Assembly (NCBI GenBank): GCA_022496205.1
Contig: WTXD01000044.1
Location: 62,001 to 126,000 of the forward strand
Direction: 5' to 3'
DNA: 64,000 nucleotides
DNA from: Gloeopeniophorella convolvens
Taxonomy: Eukaryota > Basidiomycota > Agaricomycetes > Russulales
The number at the start of each line of letters is the position of its first letter. Within the stretch, counting starts at the first letter, position 1. Positions 51,790-63,977 of this stretch are shown in pieces. Under the pieces are notes generated by a model. That model worked only from the letters and a program-made list of their open reading frames with translations, was not told the DNA's origin and did no database searches. The position numbers and the translations under genes were made by a program.

Positions 51790-54700
51790 TCAGATCAGAC
51801 CCTTGATAATATCCGCACCTGCCCCGACTTAAGTTCAGAATTCAAAAATCACAGCACATGTAGGCACTTACCACGCTCACCAATGGCGTACGCAAGGGCT
51901 AAAGCAGCAACACAGGGTTGTCAGCTACGTCATTAAACGGCGGAGAAGGTTGGATGCTTACACTGTGTGTGCGAGGCAACTTGGAGCGGGACTACAGATA
52001 AATCGACTACTCGAATATTCTCAGTGCCATGTACCTGTATCGCGGAGATGTGTACGTTAGCGCCGAAAGATGACTCCCACCACTCGGGAGAGGATGTGTG
52101 TGCCATACCTTCAGAGTGGAATCCACCACGCCTCCCTTCTCAAGAGGCAGCATTGAGCATGTGCCAACGCAGTCTGCATGTATGTGAGTTGAAAAGCTGG
52201 ACAGAATGGCCATTTAACAAACGGAAGATGCAAGCTATGCTGGACTTGATCCATTTGTGAAGTTCCTCGTCTGTCTGCACGTCGGGCCCAGGGTTGTACT
52301 CCTTCCCTATAAACAGTGTCAATGGAAGGTGAGTTCTGGTAGGGGTCACCATTTGAGTGCTGACCTATGATGCCGCTCACTGGGGCTGTCTTTGAGACCT
52401 TCTCACGTATGAATTTGATGAGCTCCGCCAAGAGCAGCAGGTCTACATGCGTGAGAAGTGAATAATGCAGGTTAAGAGACAGTGCAGAACATCAACAGGA
52501 CCAACCAATCTCCTGTTCGAAATAATGAGGATCAATTTCCGGTTGGACAGTAGGGTCCGTGGAAACTGCGTGCTGAAAGCGGTTTCAGCAGCTCAGCATA
52601 GGCAATGTGCATAGTCATGAGCCTTACAATTGTTCCTCTAGACCACGGGTAATTAAGCATTGCCATGAAGGTGAGGTACTTCTTCTGTGGTTCGGGCTTG
52701 TCTGTGAAATGGGGTGAATGTAATGATATAGGTGCTACTGACTACTTACTGGGATGGCTGAAGAACAGCGGGGCACTGACAAGCTCAAGTTCGGGCATGC
52801 CTCTCTCGATCTTCTCCATGTGAATCTTGTATTGATCTTGCAGTCCAGGGCTGAGCGATGCAAGCTCTGAGCTTATCTTCTCAATGTGCTGAGTATGAAT
52901 CGACGTGTTTGTTGAGACGGAGCCAAGCGGCACATAGGTGACTCCAACTGGGCTCAAGGTGAAAAGTCCCTTTGCTTCTGAACTATCTAGATTGTGAACT
53001 ATGTCCCAGCATCCGTATGCGGAAGGAAAAGACATACTAGAGCTTCAGTTGTTCTTCGACAACGGCGGGATCCAGCAGTGCTTCAGTGGTGCTCCATTTC
53101 TCCGGCTCCGTGAGTTCTGTAACGGTATAAAAATCGGGTTGGTCTCGCACGGACCAAGATCGTACCATAACTAACTCCAAGCCCAATATGCTCTTGGGCA
53201 TTATTACCTACTCCAGGAAGATCGAGTTTGGTCGAGACACCGATCTTCGAAAGAACCGCTGTATCGCCGATGCCAGACAACTCGAGGACCTACCAGGGCG
53301 ACGTCAACGACACCTCAAGCAGTGAGGCTTGTGGCACACCTTGGGCGATACGATGGATCTGAACACAGGGTGAGTGATTGACCAAAAGATCAAGAGAGTG
53401 AAGACCGACCCGGCACAGAGCAAAACCTCTTTATTCGCCTGGACTTCATAAGTCTGCCCATCGCACAGGAATTCCACGCCAGTCGCGACTAATTTCCCAC
53501 TCGTCCCTACGCTGCTGATGATCCTGGACACGTGTGATGAAACGAGAATAGACAGGTTGCTCCGCCCGATAGCGAGCTTCAGATACTCCTACGGCTAGGA
53601 TGAGCCTCGGGACGGAAGGAATAAATCATAGACAGCGTACCTTTGCACTTGAGCGCTCACTCTTCGCAGGGTTTATCGAGCATGTCGCTATGTATGTCCC
53701 GACAGGCTATTGACTGGTTCAAGGAGTGACCAATCATGATAGATGTTTTCCCTTACATTTCCGTTCCTCTACGTTATCCAGGTTTGATTAGTATGCTGAA
53801 CAGAGGCCCAACAATAGCTAACTCACGGGATCGAGCACGCAGGGTATACCAAGGCTTCCCAACGTCTAGAGAACGTCAACGCCTGCTCATTACAATATAC
53901 TGAAGGTCATACATCCTGGACGAGCGGATCCCATCCACATGAAAGGAGTGGGAATGCTGCCGAGATGGGACCTAAATTGCGACGAATGTCAGCTCAAAGG
54001 GTTTGCTACGACTCAGCTAAATCGACCATACCTGAGTCTCCGTTCGATGCCATATCGTAGGAGGCTCTGTTTTCTACAGACTGCTGCTCTGATGGGGGAT
54101 TGAACCTGTTCCTGATACGTGACCGTTCATCACGGGTTTTGTGCTATTAAAGCCTACCTCTCACTCCTCTTGTAGTACTTGAGGAGCTTGTCCCAGTTCC
54201 ATCCTGGGTTGCCCAGCTTCTCAAAGGCTGATACGACTGAGCTCCATGGCAAAAGGTCATTGCAGCCCCCCGCTCACCATCAATGTCGCCACGATGGGGG
54301 CGATTAAGGAGGTAGAAGTTCATCGTTGAACTACCACCCAAAGCCTTTCCTCTAGGAGCCTCGGTGTGGGAGGGAGCACTCGCATGAGAGGGACAAACCC
54401 TTACCTGAACCACATGTCGACCTTGTCGTCGGCGTGCTTTTGAGGCACCTTCGTTTGAATGGACACTCAGGATGGTGGGGAATAGCCGAGGATGCAAACT
54501 CAAGCTCACTGTCTGGAAGGACCAATCATATTTAGGGTTCATGAAATTCTTGCCAAACGATCCGGTCATGGCTGCGGGGGAGATACTCGGTTATCAGAAA
54601 ATACAATAAGACACTTGTAGGCGCACTAAGAGATGGATCGTCGAGATGGGCTTCTCCAGCTTCCAACACAAGGATGCTAATGTTTGGGTCCTCCGACAGT

Positions 54701-54907
54701 CTTACGGCCAAAGCGAGGCCAGCAGTCTGGAGTTGCAGCCATCAGAGCTCAGCAATGACACACCGAGACACGACCTACACCTCCTCCTGCACAACAATAT
54801 TTTGTCAGCAGTCGAAGAGGGCCACGTGTAGAACGAGCACACGGACCGATTACAACGTAGTCAAATGCGCGGCCGACGACATCTTGAAGGTTTACAAGCT
54901 GGGCCAT
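51790..54907 (-). CDS. GMC (glucose-methanol-choline) FAD oxidoreductase
   Basis: FAD-dependent alcohol oxidase/dehydrogenase family (AA3-like); substrate not predictable. About 25 exons. FAD motif VVIGGGTAGLALAVRLSED (5' end), GMC signature 1 RGKALGGSSTMNFYLLNRP, IPCVLDPRNGNPVGTYIA, signature 2 SPKVLELSGIGD, and the C-terminal FHCVGTCSMLPLEKGGVVD and VVDLSVVPLQVASHTQSLAY. The His of FHCVGT and the C-terminal His-Thr-Gln region fit the active site. The start at 54907 (MAQLVNLQDV) has no signal peptide, so the enzyme is probably intracellular. Three exons are tiny: 54779-54786 (8 nt, inside the FAD motif), a 12-nt one near 53775, and a 19-nt one near 53344. An apparent stop (TGGTAG) near 53290 is an intron end. 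The exon chain stays in frame over the parts I traced; I did not sum it. Confidence 0.85.
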
Positions 54908-56738
54908 ATCAGGATCTTGGACGTGGTTTTCGACGGGTGGTGTTCGATAGGAATTAGGTCGGATGAGCGTAGCATGTTCCCGTATTTATCGGTGAGGACA
55001 AGATTGGCGTCTAGGGCGCCACTGTGTAAAGAGGGATTTCCCGACACCATACTCAGTGTCAGCTACAGCTGACGGCACCATAGTTAGCGCCGCAACATGT
55101 ATCACTGATTCGGCGCTTGGTGTAGTAGGCGGGGGTCTCGTACAACCTCTTAGGCGTCAGATAGGTTGCGCGCTTCGGATGGTGGCGGGCGGCATGACGC
55201 TGCGGGGATACAATGACACGAATGTCTTCGTCGCCACAACGCGGCCCTTCAAGCTCAAGGAGGGAGAACAAGTTGTCAAGGCGTTCCGAATTCGGCCTCG
55301 ATGAAGCCACGTTTGTTCGCCTGAACCGAGCCCAAATTATTAGAAAGTGATGAACGCAGGACACCCCTATTATCAGGAACGTATACTGTACGGCAAATCG
55401 TCTGTATGCGAGCAACACGCAAGTCTGCGGCTGCTCGGCACACCGACGGTGAGGAAAAGATCGGACTCCCGAGAAGTTCAGCTGCCAGTTGTCGGGCAGT
55501 GGAATAGAGCGAGATCACGTTACTCACCGTGTTCCCCGAGCGGGGCCAAGCCAATCATTAATCACCCTTCGTCCTTCGGCGCACTCCTCCAACACACGCG
55601 CATCATGCAATCCCGAGTCTCCAAATCAAAGCTTCCGCCATCTTCGGGGCTAGAAATTGACGCTATGCTTGCTCACGCGTCTAACGGCGATGAGCCCGAG
55701 TACGTGGTTCACACAACCTCGACTTCCCGGTGTGATTGAATCCAGTCTCGAAGTACCTTGGCCTTGTTCGCAAATCAAATGAAACGTAACACACAGCCGG
55801 GCGTATGTCCGTGTAGCTCACTCTACATTCACCTTTAGTCTCACTGGACAAGACGAATAAACTGAGACACGCGAAGGCTATCGGTGCTGTGAGAGATGAA
55901 ATCGTAAAGCTGGTGTGTGGTCCTCGCTCCTCTGTGACGCACTCAAGGGACTCACCGTCCGATATGCGTGGTTTTTCACAGCTATCACTGCGCTGGGAGA
56001 GACTTAATCAACGAACCAGTCAATTGTATGAATCGTCGCTCTAGTGCGCATATATCCCGCCTACTGAAAGCCCATTCTGGAGAGCCATCCTCGTACAAAA
56101 AGACTCGGCAGATGATGCGCAAGACGTTGATGAGATCCGAGGCATATATACGGCCCTCATTCAAAGAAGAGAAGTGTCGATGGTTTGTCCCCTTTTCTGA
56201 GGGTCGGATCCTCATTCCTATTTCATCAGTGCTGACTGATAATTCAACGCCCATTACGAACTGCTCGTGCTTAACTTCTGGCTTGGCTCCTACGCACAGG
56301 GGCTCGTTCGTCAAGAGGAAGCAAGTGCTAACGACCTGGAACGCAGTCGCGAGAAAGATTCCGTGATGCATTTAACCCGGGCCAAGGCCGATTGTGAAGG
56401 TATTCGTCTCCTTTGACATTGCTTTGCGTTGGAAGTCCTCATCAATCGAAGAGCAAAGGCAGATCGTGGAGAAGCTCGGACCAGGCCCGAATCCTTTGGC
56501 GTAATCTACTTCTAGTCTCTGCAACGCCTTGCGCTCTTTCCCAGCCAGGGTCAACATGGCTCTGGCCCGCCAGGGTCGTCTTTTCGTATTCTTAGGCTGA
56601 GCCCGTATGCTGCTGGCTCCGTCGGGGATCTCAGTCTTTGCCCAGAGTCTCCCCTGCATGCGGTGGAAGAGTTCCGCGCGCATAGTCATACAGAACTCTC
56701 TACTCGGTTCCATGCTTTATGTAGAGTTGAATGACAGA
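54908..56738. other. Unassigned 1.8 kb region upstream of the GMC gene
   Basis: Separates the GMC start from the end of the GNAT gene, both on the minus strand. On the minus strand 56713-55985 stays open for 241 codons except for one TAA (56372-56374) directly followed by ATG. The encoded sequence matches no family I know. Other short ORFs lie on both strands (for example 55056-55304 +). It could be a long promoter, a decayed gene or an intron-rich gene I cannot parse. Confidence 0.4.
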
Positions 56739-57901
56739 TCATATCGAATCTATCGGGCGTGCCCACTCTTCATCACCTACAAAGCTCCGATAGTAAACAA
56801 TAGCGTCAACCCATTCTTCTCCAATGCCGTCCGCACGCCGCAGTCGTCCCGCGCGGGGGATGAGACCTGCTCGTGTGAAACCCAAGGCGTCCCAGATTCT
56901 AACAACGAAAAAGAGATTGTTATATCACTTCCAACTTCGGGTTGTGTTCACCCACCTCGCGCTGCCTACGTTTGTAGTATACACCAAGTTAAAGACGCTT
57001 GCCTTATATCCGAGGGACGGCGCATAGTGCAGATATGACTTGCCTAGAGTCTTGCCGTACCCGAAATGTCGATAAGGCGGTGGTATCACGAACCCTGCGT
57101 TACAGATCTGCGTTCCCATCAGCGCATATATCGCAACGTCTTCGGGCGCGTCGCCCAAGGTGGTATACGTACATGCGAAGAGCGCCCCGGATAGTTTGGT
57201 TTGACGTAGTAGAAGCCGACCAGAGAATCCTCCCAGCTGCGCCCAGCGCGCGCTGCCTCGACGCTTTGCCTCGCGGCATCCACCCGGCCGGCGTCCGTCC
57301 CCACGGCGATCACCACATCCGCCGCCCAGAAGTACGCCTCGAACGCCTCGCGGGTGTACTTTTCGTCCGTTGCAACCTCTTGCGGATAAGTCGTGCCTGC
57401 CTCGACCTCGGCGGCGAACACCTGATGCATGTACTCGAGCAGGTGGGGGAGCGCTTGGGCTTCGCCTAGCCTCAAGTGGTGCACTGCTAGATGGGTGACA
57501 GGCCTGGTCGGCTTTCCAGGAGTAGGCGCCGGCAGCTCCCAGATGGTAGGGGGTAGTAGGGCGGCAGGTCTGCCGGTAACTGTGATGGCACCGTACGCCG
57601 ACATCTGTGCCTGCAGTTGCGAATGTTGTGGGTCGATGCCGTTGTCAGAAATGAGCCCTTTATACAGGCAAGCCGGCAAATTGATGAGCACAAATTCTGC
57701 TAACCTTCAATGCTCGTTGGCTTGATTTCTGACGATGTCGATGCTTCGACTGCTGCGGAATGTCGTATAATCAATCGGGCTAACTCACACATCTCTCGTA
57801 GCTTCGAAATTTCAGGGACAGGCAGAGCGGGGTCATGTGGTGCGATGGCTGGGTGCGCGACGGGCAGTTTACCCAAGGTGCGCGGCCCTAAGAGCGGACA
57901 T
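56739..57901 (-). CDS. GNAT-family N-acetyltransferase, 5' end uncertain
   Basis: Fungal GNAT resembling the Mpr1-type (azetidine-2-carboxylate/proline-analogue) acetyltransferases; acceptor unknown. The main part: THLAVHHLRLGEAQALPHLL, FAAEVEAGTTYPQE, FEAYFWAADVVIAVG, GFYYVKPNYPGRSSHICNAG, acetyl-CoA loop YRHFGYGKTLGKSYLHYAP, then RIWDALGFTRAGLIPRAGRL. Two introns in the 3' half are clear. Upstream exons read LISDNGIDPQHSQLQAQMSA and VEASTSSEIKPTSIEG, preceded by LPVAHPAIAPHDPALPVPE. The natural start would be MSALRAAHLG at 57901, but that frame hits TAA after 10 codons; one base too many in the GGG near 57870 would explain this. Otherwise the start is the ATG at 57792, needing a 36-nt intron. 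Confidence 0.75.
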
Positions 57902-58132
57902 CTATTGTAAATCTAGCCACCTCCCGATATCCCCAAAGCGATTTGCGGTACCGTACGTATGAGCACCATTAACTTAGAAGTAAGCGAAACGTTCGAGGGT
58001 GATACGAGGCGACACAGAGCGGGGAAAGGTACGTATACAGCACCAGGTGTGTGTTCAAATCAGTATATATACAACAAAGCCTTCTGGTCAGCCGGTTTTC
58101 AAGGGTGTGTCGGCTATGGATATGTGTGAGAG

Positions 58133-60297
58133 TTATACGACGACAGGCGCAGGCGTAGAGTTGTCCTTTTTGCTTGCAGCCGCTTCAGCTTCCTTGACGG
58201 CTTGGATGGTGCGATTTTTTTCCTCTTCCAACTCCTGGGCTTTCGCTGCCAAAGCTTTGCCCTGATCAGCCTTATTGAAGACAACGGTCTTGTGGGGGCT
58301 TTGTGAACCCATTGACCCAGTCGGCGGGGCCGTGACATTCACCATGGGACCAGTGGTTGCGATCCCGCGATGGAATGTCGACGGCAGAACACGACCTTCG
58401 GGGTGTTGGAACTGACAAGAGGCACGCGTGCAAGCTGTGCCAAACCGACAGGGTGTGGTCTGGGATTGAGGCCGAGCGTTCCCGAGTCTGCGTGAAGCTG
58501 GATGCCGGAAGGCACAGTCCGCGCGTGTACATGCCGCACCATAGCGACAGAAGACGCTGCTTTGGGAGGATGGCGCTGGGGTCGGAGGGGCTGAAGCAAC
58601 CGGCGGATTCATGTGGTGCTCGGAAGCTGGAGAACGAAGTCAGGGCTGGGCGAAGCACGCGCCGGGGGTGAGGGACATACCAAGCGCTAGGTTTGCTGCT
58701 GCAGGGCTAACATGCGCCTTGATGCAATCTTTATCCTTGCAATCCTTCCCTTGCTCACATGCTTCGTTGCTGAGAACAACTCCGCTTTCCGGTGTCGCAA
58801 CCGGTGAGGGATGTGACCATCGACAGTGAGGGTTCGTGCATTTGAGTGAGAATTTGCAAAGAGTAGGCGACTGGGGCCGCTCTGGAACAGCAAAGGCGGG
58901 TTTCGCTGGCTGGGCAGCAGGGGCAGGGGTAGGGGCTACAACAGGGACAGCGGGTGATGTTGATGCATCGGTTGGTCCAGAGGCGACAGGTGGCTGCGCT
59001 TCTAGGGCGGGGGGCTCTGCAGCATGGGGTTGAGAAGGCGCACCGCCGCGTCCTCGGCCAGCGTATCCACCTCGTCCACCACCTCGACTCCGGCCAGGCC
59101 CACCCATATGGGGACCTTGGAAGCCTTCTGCCCCTCCGAACATACCTAGTTCTTGCATGCCGGGTTGCATTGGAAAGCCGCCAAACTGACCGGGATTCAT
59201 CATACCAAGGTTCGTCGCCATTTGGGCCATCATCGCCATCTGATTCATCATCATCTCTTGCAGGAGGAGTGGGTTCCCGCCCATCTGCGCCGCGGCCATG
59301 GCGTTCATATCCATCCCATTCATGCCGGGAGGCACAAACCCTGCAGCGATGGCGTTTTGGATGTCCATCTCTCCAGGACCCGGCATGCCTTGGATATTGT
59401 CACCGCGAGGGAAACCGTTGGCAGGGTTGCGCGGGCCAACTCGCTCCAAGAGGCTGCGCGGTCCCGAAGGACCACCACTTGGACGCCCGTCACGCATAGC
59501 ACGAGGCCCTGATGGGAGGTCTGTTCGTCGACTCTTGTTCGGGCCCTGACCGGACGGGGAGGGGGAACGAGCGGAGGCGGTTCGCTTCTGGGCAGTAGGG
59601 GACTGGCCGGTAAGAGTTTGGGATATAGCCTGTTGGTAGAGGGGCGCGTTGGCACGAGGGCCGCTGGGAGGATTCCGGCGGCCATCGGGCGACTCTTTTG
59701 CAGTTGCAGAAGGGGCGGGTAACGAAGATTGAGAGTCGGAAAGCTGTGTTTGTGTCTGTGTTTGTGGGCCCAGCTCCGATTCTGGGGCACCCTTCGCAGC
59801 TTCCGTGAAGAGCCAGTCTATGAAGCTCCGCTCTGAGGTAAATGTGAGCGAAGTCCGGGGCGATAGCTCCGTGTGCTCACCTACAACGGATCCAATGACT
59901 GTGGTCGGTAAATGTAAGATGTGAGAGAGAGAAGAAGAAGGAAGAGACAGCGAGACGCACGGTCTTCTAACTCTGAAGATATCTGGTCTGGATGGTACCC
60001 GTCAGCGGCGTGAGGTATGCCCGAAATGAGGCCAGGCTCACCTCGGGTCTTGTTGTTTATGATCATTATAGTGATATACTCGGCCATGACTGCGTCTGGG
60101 AAGCTGAAGTTAGCGACGTCTGGTGCTCAGAAGGGGACAGGTAGGCGAACCTGGTTCGGCGCTGTACCCGCGTTTAATAAGTTCATCTTGGATGGCACTC
60201 TGTCGCAAAAGGTTGAGATACGGTGTGGATTATTCCAGATAGTGCTTACCTCCAGAGCTTTGGAGCGTTCTGTGCTGATAGCGAGACCAAAGGGCAT
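58133..60297 (-). CDS. NAB2: NAB2-like nuclear poly(A) RNA-binding zinc-finger protein
   Basis: Poly(A)-tail binding protein for mRNA export and tail-length control in the nucleus. Seven exons in gene order (60297-60250, 60199-60151, 60095-60042, 59987-59961, 59898-59881, 59832-58681, 58626-58133) join to 1842 nt, 613 aa. The N-terminal Nab2 helical domain (IQDELIKRGYSAEPDAV, MAEYITIMIINNKTRDQI, FIDWLFTEAAKG) is split over five short exons. Next come a Ser/Pro linker, a Met/Gln-rich segment (MNGMDMNAMAAAQMGG…), an RGG box (GRSRGGGRGGYAGRGRGG) and four C-X5-C-X4-C-X3-H fingers: CKFSLKCTNPHCRWSH, CEQGKDCKDKDCIKAH, CRYGAACTRADCAFRH, CRFGTACTRASCQFQH. The last ~50 residues form a charged coiled coil. 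Domain order is exactly that of Nab2/ZC3H14. Confidence 0.92.
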
Positions 60298-62178
60298 AGT
60301 GGTGGTGGTGGTCGACGACGAAGACGCTGAGGTCAGAGCCACACCCGGGTGCCTTCCAAAATTGGCCTCCAACGTCGTTACATAAGCTCGCAAAGGCGCC
60401 TGGTTCGAATTTCGCCATGTCATCGCGGCTCCGTTCACCGTCTTCCACTACTGACTGGCCGACCGGACGTACCTCTTGATGTAACAGAACATACCTCGTC
60501 TCTCAGCGTGGGCCCCCCTCGTGTTGGAATGCAATGCCCTTATCTGTTCCCTCTTCCCCCGTTCGACATTCAACATTCGCCCAACATTCGCCCTCTCAGT
60601 CCAAAAGTCTGGTGGTCCACACTGATGCCAAATCTCCGAGATGCCGGGGCAGCGGGGTTTCGTTCTCACATTATCTTCTTTCTACCCCATTGGCGACTTA
60701 ACCTCGTTTACACTGGTCCTTGCAGGATGTCGATCTCACGTTCCTGTGCTGTTCCGATCCTGATGAGACAGTGGCCGTTGCCTGCCGTTGCTCGTGATTA
60801 GCGTATTCGTTTGATCGGCGGTCCATGGCTGTGCCTGGGTCTGCGCTCCGCCGTCGCCGTCCCAGAAGATGCTTTCCAAGGGCCCAAAATCGGCTTGTAA
60901 GGACGACCCTTTCTTCAGAGTACGTATCGCCATCCTGGGGTCTTTCTTCTAGTGTACGATCCTATCGGTGGCGCGATATCCTATCTTTTCGCCTTTCTCG
61001 AATGCTCTCTAGATAAAGCCAACGTCGTCTACCACCGGATCGCACCATCGCATCTCGAGAGATCAATATTATTGGTGCTCTGATTATGTTAAGACGATCG
61101 GCCCTTTCTCGTGATGCGAGTACCATTCGAATATCAATGCCTGGGGCTGATGTAATATTTGATGTAAACTCCGCCTGAGTACACTAATGCCGTGGGCGTG
61201 CTCAACAGTGGTGTGTCCCGCACAATCCACCTCAGACCCTCTCAGACCATGGTGTTCATGAGCCGTGTCGCAAGTGTGAAACGACCGAGTGGCCCTGTGA
61301 AAACCTACGAAACGCATAGTGCTGCGTGCACATGGTACTGGCCCCGCCCCGGCTCGGACTGTTGCGAAGTGAGTAGGTATTCCCTCCCGCTGCCCGCGTG
61401 AGAAAGGCACCATGTATGTCACGTGATTATGCTTCTACTGTTGGAAAATTGAGCCGCTTTCTCACTTCCGACTATATGTTTGCAAAAAAGAAACCCATTC
61501 TTTTGTCTTGCATATGTTGTCTATGTTGTCTGTTTCGAGGCACTTTGATCCACAGAGTCCAAGGCTCGTCAAAGTATGTCGCCGGGAGGGAGTAGGGGGA
61601 ATAAAGGGCTCAACGACAAGACGGGCGCTTCGCGAGGCGATCACCTGTATCTCCGAGTGCTCGATCTTGGACACACGTGGGAATCTCCGTCTGCCCGAAT
61701 GAACACTGCTCAGATCTCGCAGCAGACATGAGGCATCGCTGCACGCCAGTGCTGATAGCACAGTGTCTACAAGCAGTAGGCGGAACAGAATACAGTCATC
61801 CAAAGTAGGAATGTTTCCATTACACACTGCATATTAATTTAGTTGTGGAGGAGAAGCCACACCACTGTGGGCACACGTGGCTGCCGATAAGGAACAGGGT
61901 TACGTTGAAGACCAATGAACACTCAGAAAGGACGCACGCGCACCCACTGCACCAGCTGGTGCTTGACGGGGGTCTAGCTCCGACGATAAAAAGTTGTTGC
62001 ACGGTGTTCCGAGGAGCATCAGATTTGATCGCCCTTGGTTTTCGCCCGGAAAATACCTCCTTCCAAGAACCGATAAAGTCAGAGGCTTCTAGCAGCCTGC
62101 TAGTTTGACGCTTCACTGCGCTTCGCTCCCCGTAACCAGTTTGAGTCTTCGCCTTGTCGACCCAACTGTTCCTCAGCC
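60298..62178. other. Intergenic, 1.9 kb between divergent genes
   Basis: Promoter space of the NAB2-like gene (-) and the MFS transporter (+). It is a long and AT-richer stretch with only short ORFs. No gene, tRNA or repeat recognised. Confidence 0.5.
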
Positions 62179-63977
62179 ATGGTTCAACTCTCCAAGGTCT
62201 CCATGGTCTTTGCGTGCGTACACTGTCACAGTGGCTTCTCCAAACCAACGAATCTGCTGACTGGGTTCGCAGCGCAGGCACTGCCCTCTTCTCTGATGGT
62301 TATGCCAATGGTGTTATCGGCCAGGGTGAGTCGGTATTGTCTTCAGATATCAATATCACTCCGCTGATCGTTACATACAGTCAACACGAGTGAGTTCTTG
62401 ACCCAAACGGACTCTTCGAGAGCAGCGAGATAACGGCCTCCCAGTTCTGAAGAAGCTCTACCCTGATGCCATCAAACACAACAACTACAGCAAGACGTTG
62501 ACTAGCGTCACGTTCGCAGGAACTATCGTTGGAATGCTTATTTTTGGCTACCTCTCGGACAAGCTTGGGCGCAAGTTTGGAATGGTGCGCACAATCTCCA
62601 CGAGCGACTCATGACCAGAGGCTCACCACCTTCCAGATGACTGCAACCGGAATTGTCGCGCTATTCTCCGCCCTTTCCGCCGCGTCCTCTGGTGCCCACC
62701 ACAGCGCCTCTGGCCTCCTGGCCATGCTCTCCGCATGCCGGTATGTCCCAATGACATCATTCTTTTCTCTTCGTTCAAGCAACTGATCCGACTCGGCATA
62801 GTTTCCTTCTTGGTATTGGCGTTGGTGCAGAGTACCCCTGTGGCTCAGTTGCCGCTTCTGAGCAGTCAGAGGAAGACGGCATAGCGAAGAACGCGCAACA
62901 CAGATGGTTCGCTCTCGCCACCAGTACGTACCGGTACCCGGAGTCACCGTTTCCCCACATTTACGTGATCTCGCCAGACTCCATGATCGATTTCGGCTTT
63001 GTCATTTCCTCCTTTGTGCCACTCGTCTTGTTCTGGATGTGGGCGCTCCTCTCGCTGGTCCTCCATGCTGCTCAAGCTCACCTGACGTTTTCAGCTTCGG
63101 AAACGATCACTTGCGCGCTGTATGGCGTCTATCTCTCGGACTGGGCGTCGTACCTGCCGTTGCTGTCTTCATCTGGCGGTTGAATATGCAGAACCCAACA
63201 CATTACAAAAAGCACTCGATGCACCACGCACGGATCCCGTACTGGCTTATCATTAAGCGCTACTGGGTCAGTCTTAGCGCGATCTCCTTGACTTGGTTCA
63301 TCTACGACTTCATCACGTACGTGAACTCCCTTCTTGCGGTGCGGCTCTCTGACTGACCGTTCTACCCACAGCTATCCCGTGAGCCTAGTAATGATAGGCC
63401 AACGCAACCTTGCACTTACCTTGTCTTGTTCAGTTTGGTATCTATGCATCGACTGTCGTTGATACGTACGTATGTATTTTTTGTCGATACGCTTGATCTG
63501 ACTCCTGGATAGCATCACTGGTGGCGACACGTCTCTGAGCGTTGTCTTCGGCTGGGCCACCGTTATCAAGTAGGCAGATTGTTACTCTACTTCACGTCGC
63601 CAGCTGACGCTCTCTAGCTTGTTCTACATGCCCGGTACCCTTGGGGGTGCTTTCGTCGTCGACTACTTAGGGCCCAAGTATACCATGGTACGTGCTTTGG
63701 TACCTTGCACCAACAATGACATGACACGGGCGTCAGATCACTGGCCTGGTTTTGCAAGCTATCATCGGCTTTATCATGAGCGGTCTTTACACCCAGCTCC
63801 AGAAGCACATCGGGGCCTTCGCCGTCGTATATGGTATCTTCTTGAGCTTCGGCGAGCTTGGCCCTGGCAACTGCCTTGGGCTCCTTGCTGCGAAGTCTGG
63901 CCCCACCGCGGTCCGCGGCCAATATTATGGCGCAGCTGCTGCCATCGGAAAGGTCGGGGCTTTTGCGGGTACCTGGG
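62179..63977 (+). CDS. MFS transporter of the phosphate/glycerophosphodiester (GIT1-like) family, 3' truncated by window end
   Basis: Plasma-membrane proton symporter of the phosphate or glycerophosphoinositol type. About 392 aa are in the window; the gene continues past 64000 (a donor GT follows the last exon at 63978). Exons: 62179-62196, 62232-62325, 62381-62389, 62445-62584, 62637-62740, 62802-62923, 62978-63038, 63095-63316, 63372-63378, 63434-63465, 63513-63569, 63618-63687, 63737-63977. Motifs: [20 protein letters not shown] near the start, the MFS loop [33 protein letters not shown], and [20 protein letters not shown]. Two exons have only 9 and 7 nt (VNT-I and Y-P codons), and the first intron would be only 35 nt, so the extreme 5' end is less sure. 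Substrate is inferred from family resemblance. Confidence 0.82.

Noticed and set aside
53280..53400. Premature in-frame stop (TGGTAG) in the GMC gene, suggesting a pseudogene
   Set aside because: A 19-nt exon flanked by two ~51-nt introns restores CAG-SIVSPK-VLELSGIGD, the family signature, with clean GT-AG ends.
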